DNA of 64,000 bases from Pollenia angustigena (lineage: Eukaryota; Arthropoda; Insecta; Diptera; Polleniidae), in NCBI GenBank assembly GCA_930367215.1, contig OV884056.1, positions 195,899,310-195,963,309 of the forward strand, written 5' to 3'. A program made the position numbers and the translations under genes. How positions within the stretch are numbered: the stretch's first letter is position 1; every line of letters starts with the position of its first letter. The notes below the pieces were generated by a model, which was not told the origin of the DNA, made no database searches, and saw only the letters and a list, made by a program, of their open reading frames with translations. Below are positions 1 to 11,276 of the stretch, one piece after another.

Positions 1-1842
1 GTCAAGCGGAGTAAAAATCGTGTTTTAAAAGTGTGTAGATCTGGAGTTATTTACAGGTAATAAATGAAATGCCGATATAGTATCAGATAAACTAGTTTTT
101 ACAAGAAAATTAATATTACAATACACTGCGATAATAACGTCTGAATAAGACACTGATTAACGTTCTTACTGAGCTATAAGTTGTATCAAATTTTACAGTT
201 TTGTCCGGCCTACATACGCATTCAAGTAGTCACACTTCACGTCATAAAAGTTATATCTACAATCACATCTATCGGATCGAAAAACACATCAGCATAAACG
301 CATAATACCCACTTCACTGTTGTAGTTTGGGTATAAAAAGCATGTAACATTTTAAAAAAATATGTCCGATTTTCCATAAGCTACTTCTGACAGCACTGCA
401 TAAGCAACGAAAATGTTTCGAAATGTTTTTGTAAAACTACCTTCAAAATGAATTATAGTAGATATTTATAACTATTATTAATTTTATTTTTCCATGTTAA
501 GGAATCTTATTTCTAAGCCATTTTCCCCCAAATCGACTACTGTGCCTTGAACCAGCAGTACTTTTATATAAAATTCCAAGTTGACAATTATTATGCAAAG
601 AAGAAAAAACACACACACACACATTTCAAATCAGTAAAATAAAACAAAAAAATCTTCTTAGCCTGTGTTTATGTGTTTGTACTGGCACTACACCAGACAC
701 ACTAAACAAAAAATCCTTAACGTTGTAATGATTCTCTTTTGGAAAATAACAAAGCATTATCTAACAACGTCCTAAATGATAAAAGGTTATATTATTTCAT
801 TCTATTCCCTTTCTAACAACCATCCTTCCCTTGCCCTATTTTTTTTTTCTCCTTTCTCCTGTACTCCTGCATAAAGCTCCTCTATTATCTTTTTTTTTTT
901 CTTTTTGTAACCCTCTGTCTCTCCCCTCAATTATTGGCAGACAAGGCTAAATATAAAATAAAATCATGCTTATCAATAGTGTTGTTCTGTTGTATTTTGA
1001 ATTTGAAATTTTATGCTCTTGTCTTGTCTGTATTATTATCCTTGTTGATGATTTTGTTGTTGTTCTTGTTGCTACTGGTCTTGGCTGGGTTTTAGTGAGA
1101 TATTGCAGCAGTTTTGTTTTGTATAATATTATTGCTGTTGTTGTTGTTTTTTATATCAGCAATCACTGTCACTGTCAATTTTTATTATAAAAATAAATTG
1201 GAAAAAATTGAAAACAAATATTAACTACAGCTACTTGTGATTTGTTGGTAAAAAGTATTTTGATTTTATGAAAAATGCATAATATTTATATACATACATA
1301 TTAGGGCGGACCAAATTTTTTAGTCGATTAGAGCCGCCCCCTAGGATGATTCTATGGACAATTCTAAGCAACTTTGGTGAAGGAACCATAGGTCTATCTC
1401 GATTTTCGAGACTCCCACTTTTCAAAAAATGATTCAAATCCGATTTTTTATTCATCGTTATATTATATTTTTTATGTGTGTATGGGGGGTTTTTGGTGTC
1501 GCGAAAATAATTTTTGATCTTTATTTTTACCTATGACCACCACCAGAGGGCGTTTCATGTATATTTTAACTATTTTTCGTCTATTTTCCGAGAAAAATTA
1601 TTCGGTAAAATTGATCTTTATTTTATTTTTTTCAACAAAAATTCAACCTAAAAAATAAGAACATGTGTAAAAAAAAATTAATTTAGTGAAAGAAAAGCGA
1701 AATAAGTTATTTTTTAAGTCTTTTTTGCTTTCAAGTCTGGGGTATTTTGCACGGCTTTCTGATGTAACTGCCATAACACTGTGTCGACTTTTTTTTAAAA
1801 CATGTTTAGAAACGCTAGCCAGCAATTGAACATGTCTTTCCG

Positions 1843-2180
1843 TGGCTTGTTAAAGAGAGTCATTTAGCATATGAACCAAGTACTGATACAGATGAGCCAA
1901 GTTCAAATCCACAAGATGTTCCGCCAATGATACGAGGACCGTATAGCCCAGATACGATGCTTCGAACTTCGCTGCGATGAGTGATCGTTTTGGTGTGTCT
2001 GATAGAATAGCAGCAGCACTCGCAACATCTCTTATGCAAGACATTGACGTAAAATATGCACATGGCAATCCTATCATCATGGATAAAAATAAAGTGCGTC
2101 GAGAAAAAGCCAAATGCAGAGAACAATTGCTTCGTAAGCAGTATGATGCATCAGAGGTAAAAATAAAGATTAAAAATAAT
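1843..2180 (+). pseudogene. Transposon protein remnant, frameshifted
   Basis: A plus-strand frame (HEPSTDTDEPSSNPQDV..., about 1853-1975) shifts by one base into YDASNFAAMSDRFGVSDR... and then NPIIMDKNKVRREKAK (about 1960-2110). The pattern of D-R-x-G-V-S-D-R, then an alanine-rich helix, then x-I-D-K-x-K-x-R-R-x-R, is one I associate with uncharacterised insect transposon proteins, but I cannot name the superfamily. It lies inside the TIR element at 1301-3340, which supports a transposon origin. No intact start and one frameshift are visible. Confidence 0.4.
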
Positions 2181-2234
2181 TTTCGCGACCCCAAAAACCC
2201 CCCATACAGACATAAGAAAGATAATATAACTATG

Positions 2235-3153
2235 AAACAAGTTAGAGTGCTATATTCGGCTGTTTCGAATCTTTGATACCCTCCACCGACAATTGGAATG
2301 TTTAAGGAGTAATATCTGTATGATGTTATTATTATCTTAAACTGTGGCGATTTGTTATTAATTATGGTTTTAGGTGTACTAAACTGTTTTCCGGGAGTAG
2401 GGTTTCTATGGGGCCTAGGGTAAATTATGTACCGATCTTCACGAAATTTCACAGTATCATTTATAGTCCTATAAAACTTTGACGAGCCAAAATTTGTTAT
2501 GATTGCATTATTTCTTACGGTTTTAGGCGTACTAAACTCTTTTCCGGTAGTAGGGTTTATATGGGGCCTAAGGTAAATTATGGACCGATCGCTACGAAAT
2601 TTCACAGTGTCATTTCTAGTCCTAAAAAACTATGACGTACAAAATTTTGTTACGCTAGCGTTATTTTTTACGGTTTTAGGAGTACTAAACTGTTTTCCGG
2701 GAGTAGTGTTTATATGGGGCTTAGGGTAAATTATGACCGGATCTTCACGAAATTTAACAGCGTGATTTCCAGTCAAATAAAACAAATTTTTGCAAAATCT
2801 TATCTTATTCCGTGCCTTGTTCCAGCATTTATGTTATTTTTTGTAACAAAATTATAAATATTTTTAGGTGGTGGTTTCACATTTTTAATCAAAGCTCTGG
2901 TCCTACTGTTTAGGATAGCTACAAGCAATTTGGCACCAAGTTTGTTTATTTCTTTTGAGTTGTTCGAAAGTGATCGTGATTTCAACAGACGGACAGACGG
3001 ATAGACAGACGGACATGGCTAAATCGACTTAGAATTACTCAAGGACCCAGAATATATATACTTTATGGGGTCTGAGATGAATAATAAAAAAGTTTCACAC
3101 GGAATGACAAACTTAATATACCCTGTTCACAACTAATTGTGGTGGAGGGTATA
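2235..3153 (-). mobile_element. mini-me/DINE-like dispersed repeat, copy 1
   Basis: Minus-orientation copy of the repeat best seen at 22478-23585. It runs from CTCTAACTTGTTT (reverse) through GATACCCTCCACCGAC to GGTGGAGGGTATAAAA. It carries the (GTCY)n block (reverse, 2988-3016), the conserved core beside (TA)n (about 3020-3062), and about three units of the 153-bp tandem repeat with CGGAAAACAGTTTAGTACGC. Dipteran mini-me elements are defined by (TA)n and (GTCY)n blocks around a conserved core; the match here is direct. Confidence 0.75.
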
Positions 3154-3750
3154 AAAAAAATGGAATTTTGAATCAAAATGATGTTATAGCGAAAAAATCA
3201 TTTTTTGAAAAGTGGGAGATTCGAAAATCGAGATAGACCTATAATTCCTTCTCCAAAGTTGCTTAGAATTGTCCATAGAATAATCCTAGGTGGCGGCTCT
3301 AATCGAATTTTTCGGCTCCATACAAATTGGCCCGCCCTAATACATATACGTATATTTTTTTTACTTATGTATGTAAGTAAAAAGGTTTTTAAAAGGATAT
3401 TAATGGTCAAATATATTTAAATATGTGGGAGGTCATCTTACAAAATATAATGTTTACGTTTCTCCCTGTCGTTGTAGACATGCAAGTAAATTGATATCAA
3501 TTTCCTTTTGTGAATATATCAAAATAAAAATCAAAGTTAATTATTTAGATAAAATAGTTTAATACAATAAGAATTTAAAAATGAAATATAGAGGAACATA
3601 AAATTCTTCTTAATTGTATTTATTTTTTTTTTTTCAAAATAAATATGCATATGAACAAAAAAATTAAATAAAAACTACTAATCTGACGCATAGTAGAATT
3701 TTGGTATCACAATATTTACTTTTGGATCCCTTAATTTCAAACACCTGCAC

Positions 3751-4286
3751 TAAGGTGGCCGTTATTTTTTTTCGTATTTTCACTTAGTAAACCCCTTAGC
3801 TTGATTCCAAATTAGAAGAAAAAAAGTATAGAAGCAATTTTATATCGTTTGCATATTTATTGGGCGTTCCTTGAGCCCACAAAGTTTGCTAAAATGCTAT
3901 TTTTCTCACTATGGGTCCCTTTAATTGTTGATAACTTCCGTCATATTTATTTTAGAGAAAAACCTTATATCTTATGAACAATGCTGATCTGTATTAGTTT
4001 TCTTTAACATGAATATTTAGTCCAGAAAAAACCAATTTAAAAAATAACACCGAAATTTTCACATATCTTCGAATTCTTTGCCTGGTGATTACACTACGTG
4101 ACAAATTTTCAATAAAGTCATGACCAAATGATTTTAGCAAACTTTGTGGGCTCAAGGCACGCCCAATAACTATGCGAACGATCTAAAATTTTTTTTATAT
4201 ATTTTTTTCCTATTTGGAATCAATCTAAGGGGATTGCCAAGTGAAAATACGAAAAAAAATTGTCCATATAACTTGCGGCCACACTA
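3751..4286. mobile_element. TIR element with perfect 8-bp duplication ACCTGCAC
   Basis: 536 bp between ACCTGCAC at 3743-3750 and ACCTGCAC at 4287-4294. Termini TAAGGTGGCC and GGCCACACTA are inverted repeats, and long imperfect inverted arms follow (for example ACAAAGTTTGC at about 3878 and GCAAACTTTGT at about 4137). There is no coding capacity. An 8-bp duplication suits hAT or a similar superfamily; the TIR is not one I can assign. Confidence 0.7.
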
Positions 4287-4294
4287 ACCTGCAC

Positions 4295-4440
4295 CCATGT
4301 CCTGTAACTTTGGTGAGAACTTCTCGTATCGAAAAGATATGAAACAAAATATTCCATCGTTTCTCGAAAAGTAACAAAAAAGTGTGTCTGTAAAGTGTGT
4401 CTGTAACACTAGCAAAAGAGATTACATCGTATCGTTATAA
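4295..4440. mobile_element. Fragment of the CCCATGTTCTGTAACT family
   Basis: Begins CCCATGTCCTGTAACTTTGG and continues with TTCTCG...AAAAGATATGAAAC, matching in order the right arm of the nested element at 43309-44033 read in reverse. It is a one-ended fragment interrupted at its left by the element at 3751-4286. Confidence 0.5.
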
Positions 4441-4451
4441 GTGTCATACTT

Positions 4452-5486
4452 CACGCAAAGAAAAAACATGGTTGTGGTAAACATATTCTAAGAGCAACAT
4501 TTTATGATAAGAATTATGATTGTAGTCACCATATTAAGATTATTATTGAATCATATTATGACTAAATATACTCGTAATATGTCATCATAATATTTTTCCC
4601 TTAATCATATTATTATTCTGTTAATCATACTAAGTTAAGAAGTAATCAAATTCTTGTAATGTTAATCATAATAAGCTAAGAAATTAATCATATTATTGTC
4701 ATGTTAATCATAATAAGCTAAGAAGTAATCATATTATCACCATGTTAATCATAATAAATTAAGAAGCAATCATATTATGATACAGCACCTTTCATAGCTG
4801 TCATAAAAATACAAAATATATTAAAATATTTTTGCATCGATTTTTCTTTTGTGGCTTTTTACAATTTTTCTTAATGTTAATCAAATAGCGGAGTTCAATA
4901 TTTGGCTTATATATATATATATGTTCCCGACGATCCTATAAGGAGCATAGGGCCCCAACATATATAAATATTTGGCTTGCAAAAGAGCAAATAAAAATTT
5001 TGGGTTTTCATGGGCAACCGCGTGTGTCCATTTTTTCGATTTTAAGATGTTGATGAAATATCGTAGCACTTTTATAAAATATAACGAAATCTCTGTGTGT
5101 TTTGTTGTTGGATTTTAAAAAAAAACTATGATATTTTGCATTTGCACTATTACATCACTAATACTTGAATGAAGTCCGCTAATATTTCAATTTTTTAATT
5201 TCTTTAAACTTATTCTTTTTATGAAATTTTATCTTTAAATTATTTAACAGCTCACAAATAAAAAAAACGACACAACTGCTTCAAAATTATTTTACAAATG
5301 GCGCTAGCATAATATTATTGGAGTAAAAATATTTTGATTGCATCTTTAAAATAATAGGATAAATGTATAGCAAGTTATCATGTCATGCCTATTAAATATC
5401 ATGATATTGTTGTGAGTAATATAATATGTTTTGAAAGTTATCATAATTTAGTTGTTAGAAAAATAATTATTTTTCGGTCTGATACA
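4452..5486 (+). mobile_element. ATCATAAT-palindrome element, copy A (3' truncated)
   Basis: Starts CACGCAAAGAAAAAACATGG like the complete copy at 61057 and follows it to about 5486, where it stops in TTATTTTTCGG and loses its right terminus. It contains four to five tandem units of about 39 bp built around GTTAATCATAATAAG...AATCATATTAT (about 4610-4790). Relative to its relatives it has an extra segment of roughly 65 bp with TATATATATATATG and CGACGATCCTATAAGG near 4905-4965, flanked by the direct repeat AATATTTGGCTT. Confidence 0.7.
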
Positions 5487-6120
5487 AAAAAGTACAAAAT
5501 CTGTTTTTAAAAGTTTATTAAAAACATATGTGTATTAGGGTAAGTACTTTTTGAAATTTTTGCGAATATCAAATTCTTCATCGCATAGCCGTATAGACCG
5601 TGAAAAAATAATAAGAAATGATTCATTACTTTTTCGCGATCGTGAAGAAAGTTTCCGCACCAAATGCGATAAAGTTTTGAATTCCAATTTTTCTCGTTAC
5701 TATACAAAATTAACATTTAATTACAAAATTTTAAGTATTTTCTAATAATTTCATGAATAACAAGATCTTACACATTTTTACGGAAGAGCGCAAAAAAATC
5801 GCGACTTTAATTCGCGGGTTTTTTAAAAAACTAAGTTTTAATGGCAAATGATAGATGTTGTGATAGATGAGTTGTTTGGCGGATATATGAAACAGTGATA
5901 ATTTTTAGCGCGGAACGAGCTTTTAAAGTTGCACAAGATATTTTACCATTATGTAAATCAACAGGCACTTTAAACTTAAAATTTATTTCATTTATGTACT
6001 TATGCTTGTATTCATAAAAATATTTTAAATTTAATAAAGGCTTGAAAACCAAATTTTATACGAAAATGTTCCTTAATAAACGTTTATTAAATTTTATAAT
6101 CATTTATGAATATGGGGGCT

Positions 6121-6540
6121 AAAATAAACATATATGTATATGGGCATTTCTCCAGAATGGTCTACCAGGATGAAAAAATAAAATGTTGATAATCATCGTC
6201 TTTTATTGTTTATTATTATAAAAAAAAAGTCTATGATTTTATAAAAGAATGGTTTCATAGCATATCTCAGCTGTTTAACTTGAGGAAATTGCGCTGGAAA
6301 CTGGAAAATTTTATATTTTCTTATATTTTCTACTTCTAAAGGCATTTTTATATACCTATTTTACATGCAAAAAATATGTTATGTTTGAACTCTTTCTTCA
6401 CAATCTCTTCATTACAATCAATTGTAAAAGGACCATCAAATTTTTTTTAAGGATATTTTAAGACATTTATGTGAAAATGCGTGGTGATAATAATAAAAAA
6501 ACATACAGAAAAATCGTACGTTCGCGACCCGTACGTTTTT
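6121..6540 (-). mobile_element. Fragment of the TATATGGGCATTTCC family
   Basis: Reverse-orientation match to about 56745-57119, from TATATGTATATGGGCATTTC down to GACCCGTACGTTTTTT, where it abuts a hAT fragment exactly at 6540. It shows the terminal GGGCATTTCTCCAGAATGG sequence and the TAATCATCGTCTTTTATTG block shared with that copy. Confidence 0.65.
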
Positions 6541-6960
6541 TTACAAATTTAGACAGTACAGTCTATCTTCTGTCATTGTTGATCCGAGCCATATTTTTAT
6601 TGGACGAAGGGTAGGAAATGACCTCCGGCTAGTAGCATTACTGACGAGCATTGAAACGAAAATTTGAAATATTTTTCTTAGATTTGGGTAGATATATTCA
6701 TCACAGTTTGATAGATCAGGCTCAAGTTTAGATCTTAGTAGGTGTTTATCTCTTTTATCAAATATAATCAGCTCATCAGCTAGTTGTGGTTTTAACAGTT
6801 TTGTATCTGTATATGACTTGATTACACTTTGAGGTAGAAGTTTAGGTATGTTCAATACATTTGGGATATCTATTGCGAAAGTTGTTATGAGATCTTCTAA
6901 AATAAATTCAATAAGAGGAATGTAACCTACAACTCGGTAGTAATCTTCAACATTTTGGAT
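6541..6960 (-). pseudogene. hAT transposase C-terminal remnant
   Basis: An open frame of 104 codons (6541-6855) and its upstream continuation encode MNIPKLLPQSVIKSY..., LEPDLSNCDEYIYPNLRKI, then LVSNATSRRSFPTLR and IKIWLGSTMTEDRLYCLNL. The S-N-A-T-S/E-R-S-F-x-T-L-R-R-I-K-x-W-L-R-S-T-M-x-x-x-R-L pattern is the C-terminal dimerisation region of hAT transposases. The upstream catalytic part is missing. The same peptide, more degraded, occurs at 10430-10600 in the neighbouring complete element. Confidence 0.75.
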
Positions 6961-7537
6961 GTGATTATTTCGTTCAAATCTTGTCTTTTCGACTGGAACC
7001 TCGATTTGAACGCAAATAACTTTAACTTTTTCAAAAATCGCTTTAAGCTGTTCTTCGGCTTTATTTCTTTTTTATTCAAGGCACATGATTAAAATTTTGA
7101 TAAGGCTTGATCATTTTTGAAGATCTATATCTTGCTTTTGTAAAATGATACTAAGCGGTACTAAGTGAGTTCCTTAATATAAAGATACTACGTTTCCACT
7201 CAGATATTTTTTCCAAAGCTTCTACTATATGATGTTCACTTGTTGCAAAGACGCATAATGTAGAGAGTTGTGCTCCCAAATACTTTGCTAAAACTGGGAT
7301 GATTATATTTAAATCATAACTATTAGATTAAGATTTGGATACTAATTGAAAATTTCGTTAGAGATTCCATAAAAAAAAAACAAAAAAACCCTTGCTGAGA
7401 TTTCCAAAAATTTTGTACATTAAAAAAAATATTATTATTGGGAATTCTTCTATTATCGAAATTAACAAAACATATTTTTATAATTTACGGGGGGGGGGGG
7501 GAATTTCCTTATTTCCCCCCCCCTGAATCCGCGCCTG
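6541..7537 (-). mobile_element. Internally deleted hAT element, copy 2 (minus)
   Basis: Right end at 7523-7537 is CTGAATCCGCGCCTG, the reverse complement of the 5' terminus of the complete element at 8922-10764. Reading on the minus strand, the first few hundred bases match that copy (including a 12-G run at 7490-7501). The sequence then jumps through an internal deletion to the C-terminal coding part and stops near 6541 without the 3' terminus. A non-autonomous, broken copy. Confidence 0.75.
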
Positions 7538-8191
7538 CTCGAAGCCGATGCGAAATCGCAGACGTTGAGAACAGTGTTCGAAAGTAAACACTAGATATCG
7601 CTCCGTAGTGTTCGGTTCGATAGATTTGTGGAAAACACAAACGCTAATAGTGTTTGTGTAGAAAATTATTAAAAAATAACATTTCGCTTTTAGTCATCTT
7701 TCGAACACAAAAATAATACTGTTGTAATCAAACTCAACAAAACATGAGAACATTTAATTCCGTTCGGTTTTTTTAAATCCACAAACTTCATTAAGTTCGT
7801 TTCGGCTTATTAATGTTCGTCCCTTTAGGCTGGTAAAAAACCATACATTTTTTAAAAGAACATACTAGGGTATTCATTCGGTAAACCGATTAATGACTAC
7901 CCGATTAGCTGATAGTTTAATTTGATATTGGCTATTTTCGATTAACGATTAAAGCGGTTAATTTCAGTCGATTAACCGATTAACCGATGTAACAAAATTT
8001 TTAGATTTTTGTAGTATTATAATATATTTTTTGTGTTTTTAATTATTTGTTTCGTCTCGTATACAAAAGGTGTGTGTTTAGCAAATAGTTTGTCATACAG
8101 TATACATCCTTTTAGCAAAACATTCTTTAAACACAATATATACAAAATAAAATGCAAAATGTTCGGTGCTGAGCTTGAGTAAGATGATGAC

Positions 8192-8698
8192 GGGTACGTT
8201 CGTAAATGCAGTTGCTGCGCATCAGTTGCGCATTAGTAAAGTTGAATGTTCGTAAATGCATCACTTGTAAGAAACTTGGCATTACTTTCATATGTCAAAT
8301 GTTTTTTTATGCAGTGATGCCGCAGTTCTGCAGCAAATATTGGCAATTATTGCATCAGTTAATTTTCTGATGCAATAGCTTTTAACATAAAAGAAATAGT
8401 TTTATTTTTCTTTTTCGATGCTTTTTCTTGTAGTTTATAAGAAACTATTACTTTTTGGTTAAATAGTTTTAATAAAATTTGCCATCGCTATTGTTGATAA
8501 CATTTTTTTTTATTATTTTATGTTCGCTCATAAAACTTTTAAAATTTAGCTCTTGCTCAAAAATTCAAACTTTGCACAGCTGTTGTGCAGTAAAAAAGCA
8601 TCAGCATCACAAGCGCAACTGGTGATCACGCATCAGCAACAATATTTTGCATCACTGCAGCAGTGATGCACAGTTTTGATGCATTTACGAACGTTCCC
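8192..8698. mobile_element. MITE with GGTACGTTCGTAAATGCA ends, copy 1
   Basis: Starts GGGTACGTTCGTAAATGCA and ends TGCATTTACGAACGTTCCC, an inverted pair. Internal GATGCATTT/AAATGCATC and GCATCAG motifs recur. It is highly similar along its length to 19045-19521, which has intact GGTACG...CGTACC ends. No coding capacity. Confidence 0.75.
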
Positions 8699-8921
8699 GA
8701 CCTGACAGAAGAAACTCTCTATAGTAACATAAGCAATCTTTTAACAGTTAATTCTGTGAAAACACCACAATTAGATGTGTTAAAAATTTTAAAAAATTAA
8801 AACAGAACTCTAATGGCATAATGGAAAATTTTATATATTAAGAGAAATACAGGAAAAGGACTGAGAAATTAGATATTCTGTATTTTGGGCTGCTTTCGAT
8901 ATCTCCAACATCTACGATAAG

Positions 8922-10764
8922 CAGGCGCGGATTCAGGGGGGGTGAAAAAAGGAAATTTCCCCCCCGTAAATTATAAAAATATGTTTTATTTATTTCGATA
9001 ATACAAGAGTTCCCATTAATATTATCTTTTTTTAATGTACAAAATTTTTGGAAATCCCAGCAAGGTTTTTTTTTTGTTTTTTTATTGAATCTCTAACGAA
9101 ATTTTCAATAAAAATCCAAATCTTCATCCTAATAATTATTTATTAGATATTTTCAATGAAACATCTAGTTTACTGTATTCAAATACTTATTATTCTACAT
9201 TTAATCCCAGCAGGTGCCATCTATGTATAACCAAAGAGTAAACGTTTGACTTGAAAATGCGTGCGGTTGAATTATTAAAAAGCCTTGGTATTTGCAATAT
9301 TTATGTTTATATTAATTTGTTATATGAATCAAAATTCTATTCGATAATTTTTGACGAAAGCACGGATTTGTCGGGGAAAGCCAGATTTCCTTACATTTAA
9401 GATATTTCACCATACAACAAAAAGTTGTTAGGCAAGAATTGTTGTGGCTTTGTTGTAAAAGCATTTGAAGTGCCTTCACAGGATATTGATAATGACGCTG
9501 ATGTGCCAATTGATGCGATGGCACTATCATCAACAGTTCTTAAAACTTTGACAAATTTTAGTCTTGACCTAAAAAATTGTATAGGAGTTGGAACTGATGG
9601 GTGTCGTTTGATGTCAGCAGAAAATGGAGCTGTAAAAAAATTCTGGAAACCGCGACAAATGCGAAACAAACGCTTTGCTATTTCCCGTAAATCAGGCAAA
9701 ACACGTTCTTAGTAAAGTATTTGGGAGCCAAACTCTCTACATTATGCGAGGCAAGATGGGTGGACCGTCACGACTCAGCTTTACACTTTGCAACAAGTGT
9801 ACATCATATAGTAGAAGCTTTGGAAAAAATATCTGAGTGGAAAGGTAATACTTCATCAAGAGCCTTATATTAAGGAACTCACTTAGAACTTTTGAATTTA
9901 TTTGCGGAATAAACATATTAAGTGTGATACTTATTGTAACACAGCCGCTTAGTATCATTTTACAAAAGCACGATATAGATCTTCAAAAAGGATCAAGCCT
10001 TATCAAAACTTTGATCATGTGCCTTGAAGAAAAAAGAAATAAAGCCGAAGAACAATTTAAAGTGATTTTTAAAAATGTTAAAGTGATTTGCGTTCAAATC
10101 GAGGTTCCAACCTAAAAAACAAGATTTGAACGAAATAATCACATCCAAAATGTTGAAGATTTCTACCGAGTTGTAGGTTTCATTCTCTTATTGAATTTAT
10201 TTTAGAAAATCGCAAAACACCTTTCCAAAAGATATCTTTAATGTATTGAACATACCAAAACTTCTACTCAAAGTATAATCAAGTCATATACAGATATAAA
10301 ACTTTTAAAACCACAACTCGGGATAAACACCTACTAACATCTAAACTTGAGCCTGAACTGTAGCATTGGCAACAAACATGGAAATTATCTAAAATCTATC
10401 AGATAACGTTGAAGATGCTTTAATAAACTGTGATGAAGATATCTACCCAAATCTAAGAAAAATATTTCAAATTTTCGTTTCAATGCTCGTAAGTAATGCT
10501 ACGAGCGAGAGGTCATTTCCTACCCTTCGTCGAATAAAAACATGGCTCAGATCAACAATGACAAACTGAACATAGACTGTACTATCTAAATTTGCCTCAC
10601 AAGGAAATCATAAATTGCTTATTTAAAAAGATTAGTTTATTTTAATTTACATTGAATATTTTATTTAACCTTATTGTTGAGTTTTTTTAATATAATATAC
10701 ACAAATTGCTTTTAATAAACTTTTAAAAACAAATTTTTTGTAGCTCAAGCTGGATCCGCGCCTG
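8922..10764 (+). mobile_element. Complete hAT element, 8-bp duplication ACGATAAG
   Basis: 1843 bp with ends CAGGCGCGGATTCAG and CTGGATCCGCGCCTG, flanked by ACGATAAG at 8914-8921 and 10765-10772, a perfect 8-bp target duplication. It is a decayed but full-ended copy with a readable transposase pseudogene on the plus strand. It is the innermost insertion of the 7572-11866 pile. Confidence 0.9.
9240..10605 (+). pseudogene. hAT transposase pseudogene (ZMYM1/THAP12-like lineage)
   Basis: Reads in pieces over three frames: YESKFYSIIFDESTDLSGK (about 9320-9380) with the first catalytic-region D-E-S-T-D; LGKNCCGFVVKAFEVPSQD (9425 on); LKNCIGVGTDGCRLMSAENG (about 9570-9630), the G-x-G-T-D-G motif of the second acidic site; then a frameshift to LSTLCEARWVDRHDSALHF (about 9735-9790), the L-C-E-T-R-W-V-E-R-H-D motif; and the C-terminal YPNLRKIFQIFVSMLV and SNATSERSFPTLRRIKTW region (about 10445-10545). 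These motifs in this order define hAT transposases of the group found in vertebrate ZMYM1 and THAP12 proteins. Several stops and frameshifts make it inactive. Confidence 0.85.
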
Positions 10765-11040
10765 ACGATAAGTGAACACATTTTTTCCAAGTCAAGTTTT
10801 ATCAAAGAAAGAAAAGGATCGCTTTAATCGTTAACATTCAAACCAAGTTATTTTTCTCCTTCAATTGGAATCACTAATAAAATGATCTCAGTCTATTTTT
10901 TAATAAATACATATCTGTTGCATTTTGACAAAACATCTTAAGTCGAGATATAATAGCAAAAAAGTTAAAAAAAAACTCGGCGAAATAATAATTTTAAAGC
11001 AATCATAAAATAAACCAAAATTAAAAAAAATTTCGTTTAT

Positions 11041-11276
11041 CAGTCCTGTTTTGCATATCACTTTAACTCAAATCACGTGAATTCAAATCACATGTGCCTA
11101 CTAAAATCACAAGTGTGATATTTTAGTGTCCCGTTTTTGTTTGTTTTGGTGTGATCTTCAATTGCCGAAAGCACACCGAGAAACACAAAAACGGTATGAC
11201 TTTCAGAACAAAACAAAATCACACATGTAATTCAAAAGCACGTGATTTGAAATCACGTGATTTTCAGAACAGGCCT
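11041..11276. mobile_element. Palindromic MITE, CAGTCCTGTT ends
   Basis: Ends CAGTCCTGTTTTG and AACAGGCCTG are imperfect inverted repeats. Arms carry repeated AATCACGTGA/TCACGTGATT and AAAACGG motifs in both orientations. No duplication is obvious. It lies in the same pile as 8922-10764. Confidence 0.5.

Larger units (their letters stand above)
1301..3340. mobile_element. DNA transposon with ~135-bp TIRs and TACATA duplication
   Basis: Ends TTAGGGCGG...CCGCCCTAA, with imperfect inverted arms of about 135 bp (1301-1440 and 3200-3340) that both contain the complement pair GAGCCGCC/GGCGGCTC. The element is flanked by TACATA at 1295-1300 and 3341-3346. It encloses a degraded protein remnant (1843-2180) and a mini-me copy (2235-3153) inserted near its right arm. 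The inverted arms explain the two look-alike open frames at 1231-1455 (minus) and 3205-3420 (plus), which are not genes. The superfamily is unclear. Confidence 0.7.

Noticed and set aside
966..1190. 74-codon hydrophobic frame
   Set aside because: Derived from GTT/TTG-rich low-complexity DNA; no homology recognised and no gene context.
1850..2605. 251-codon minus-strand frame
   Set aside because: Runs across the reverse of the 153-bp mini-me units and into antisense of the element-protein remnant; not a coherent protein.
4610..4790. Regularly spaced palindromic repeats that might suggest a CRISPR array
   Set aside because: Units are contiguous tandem repeats without unique spacers, in eukaryotic intron DNA.
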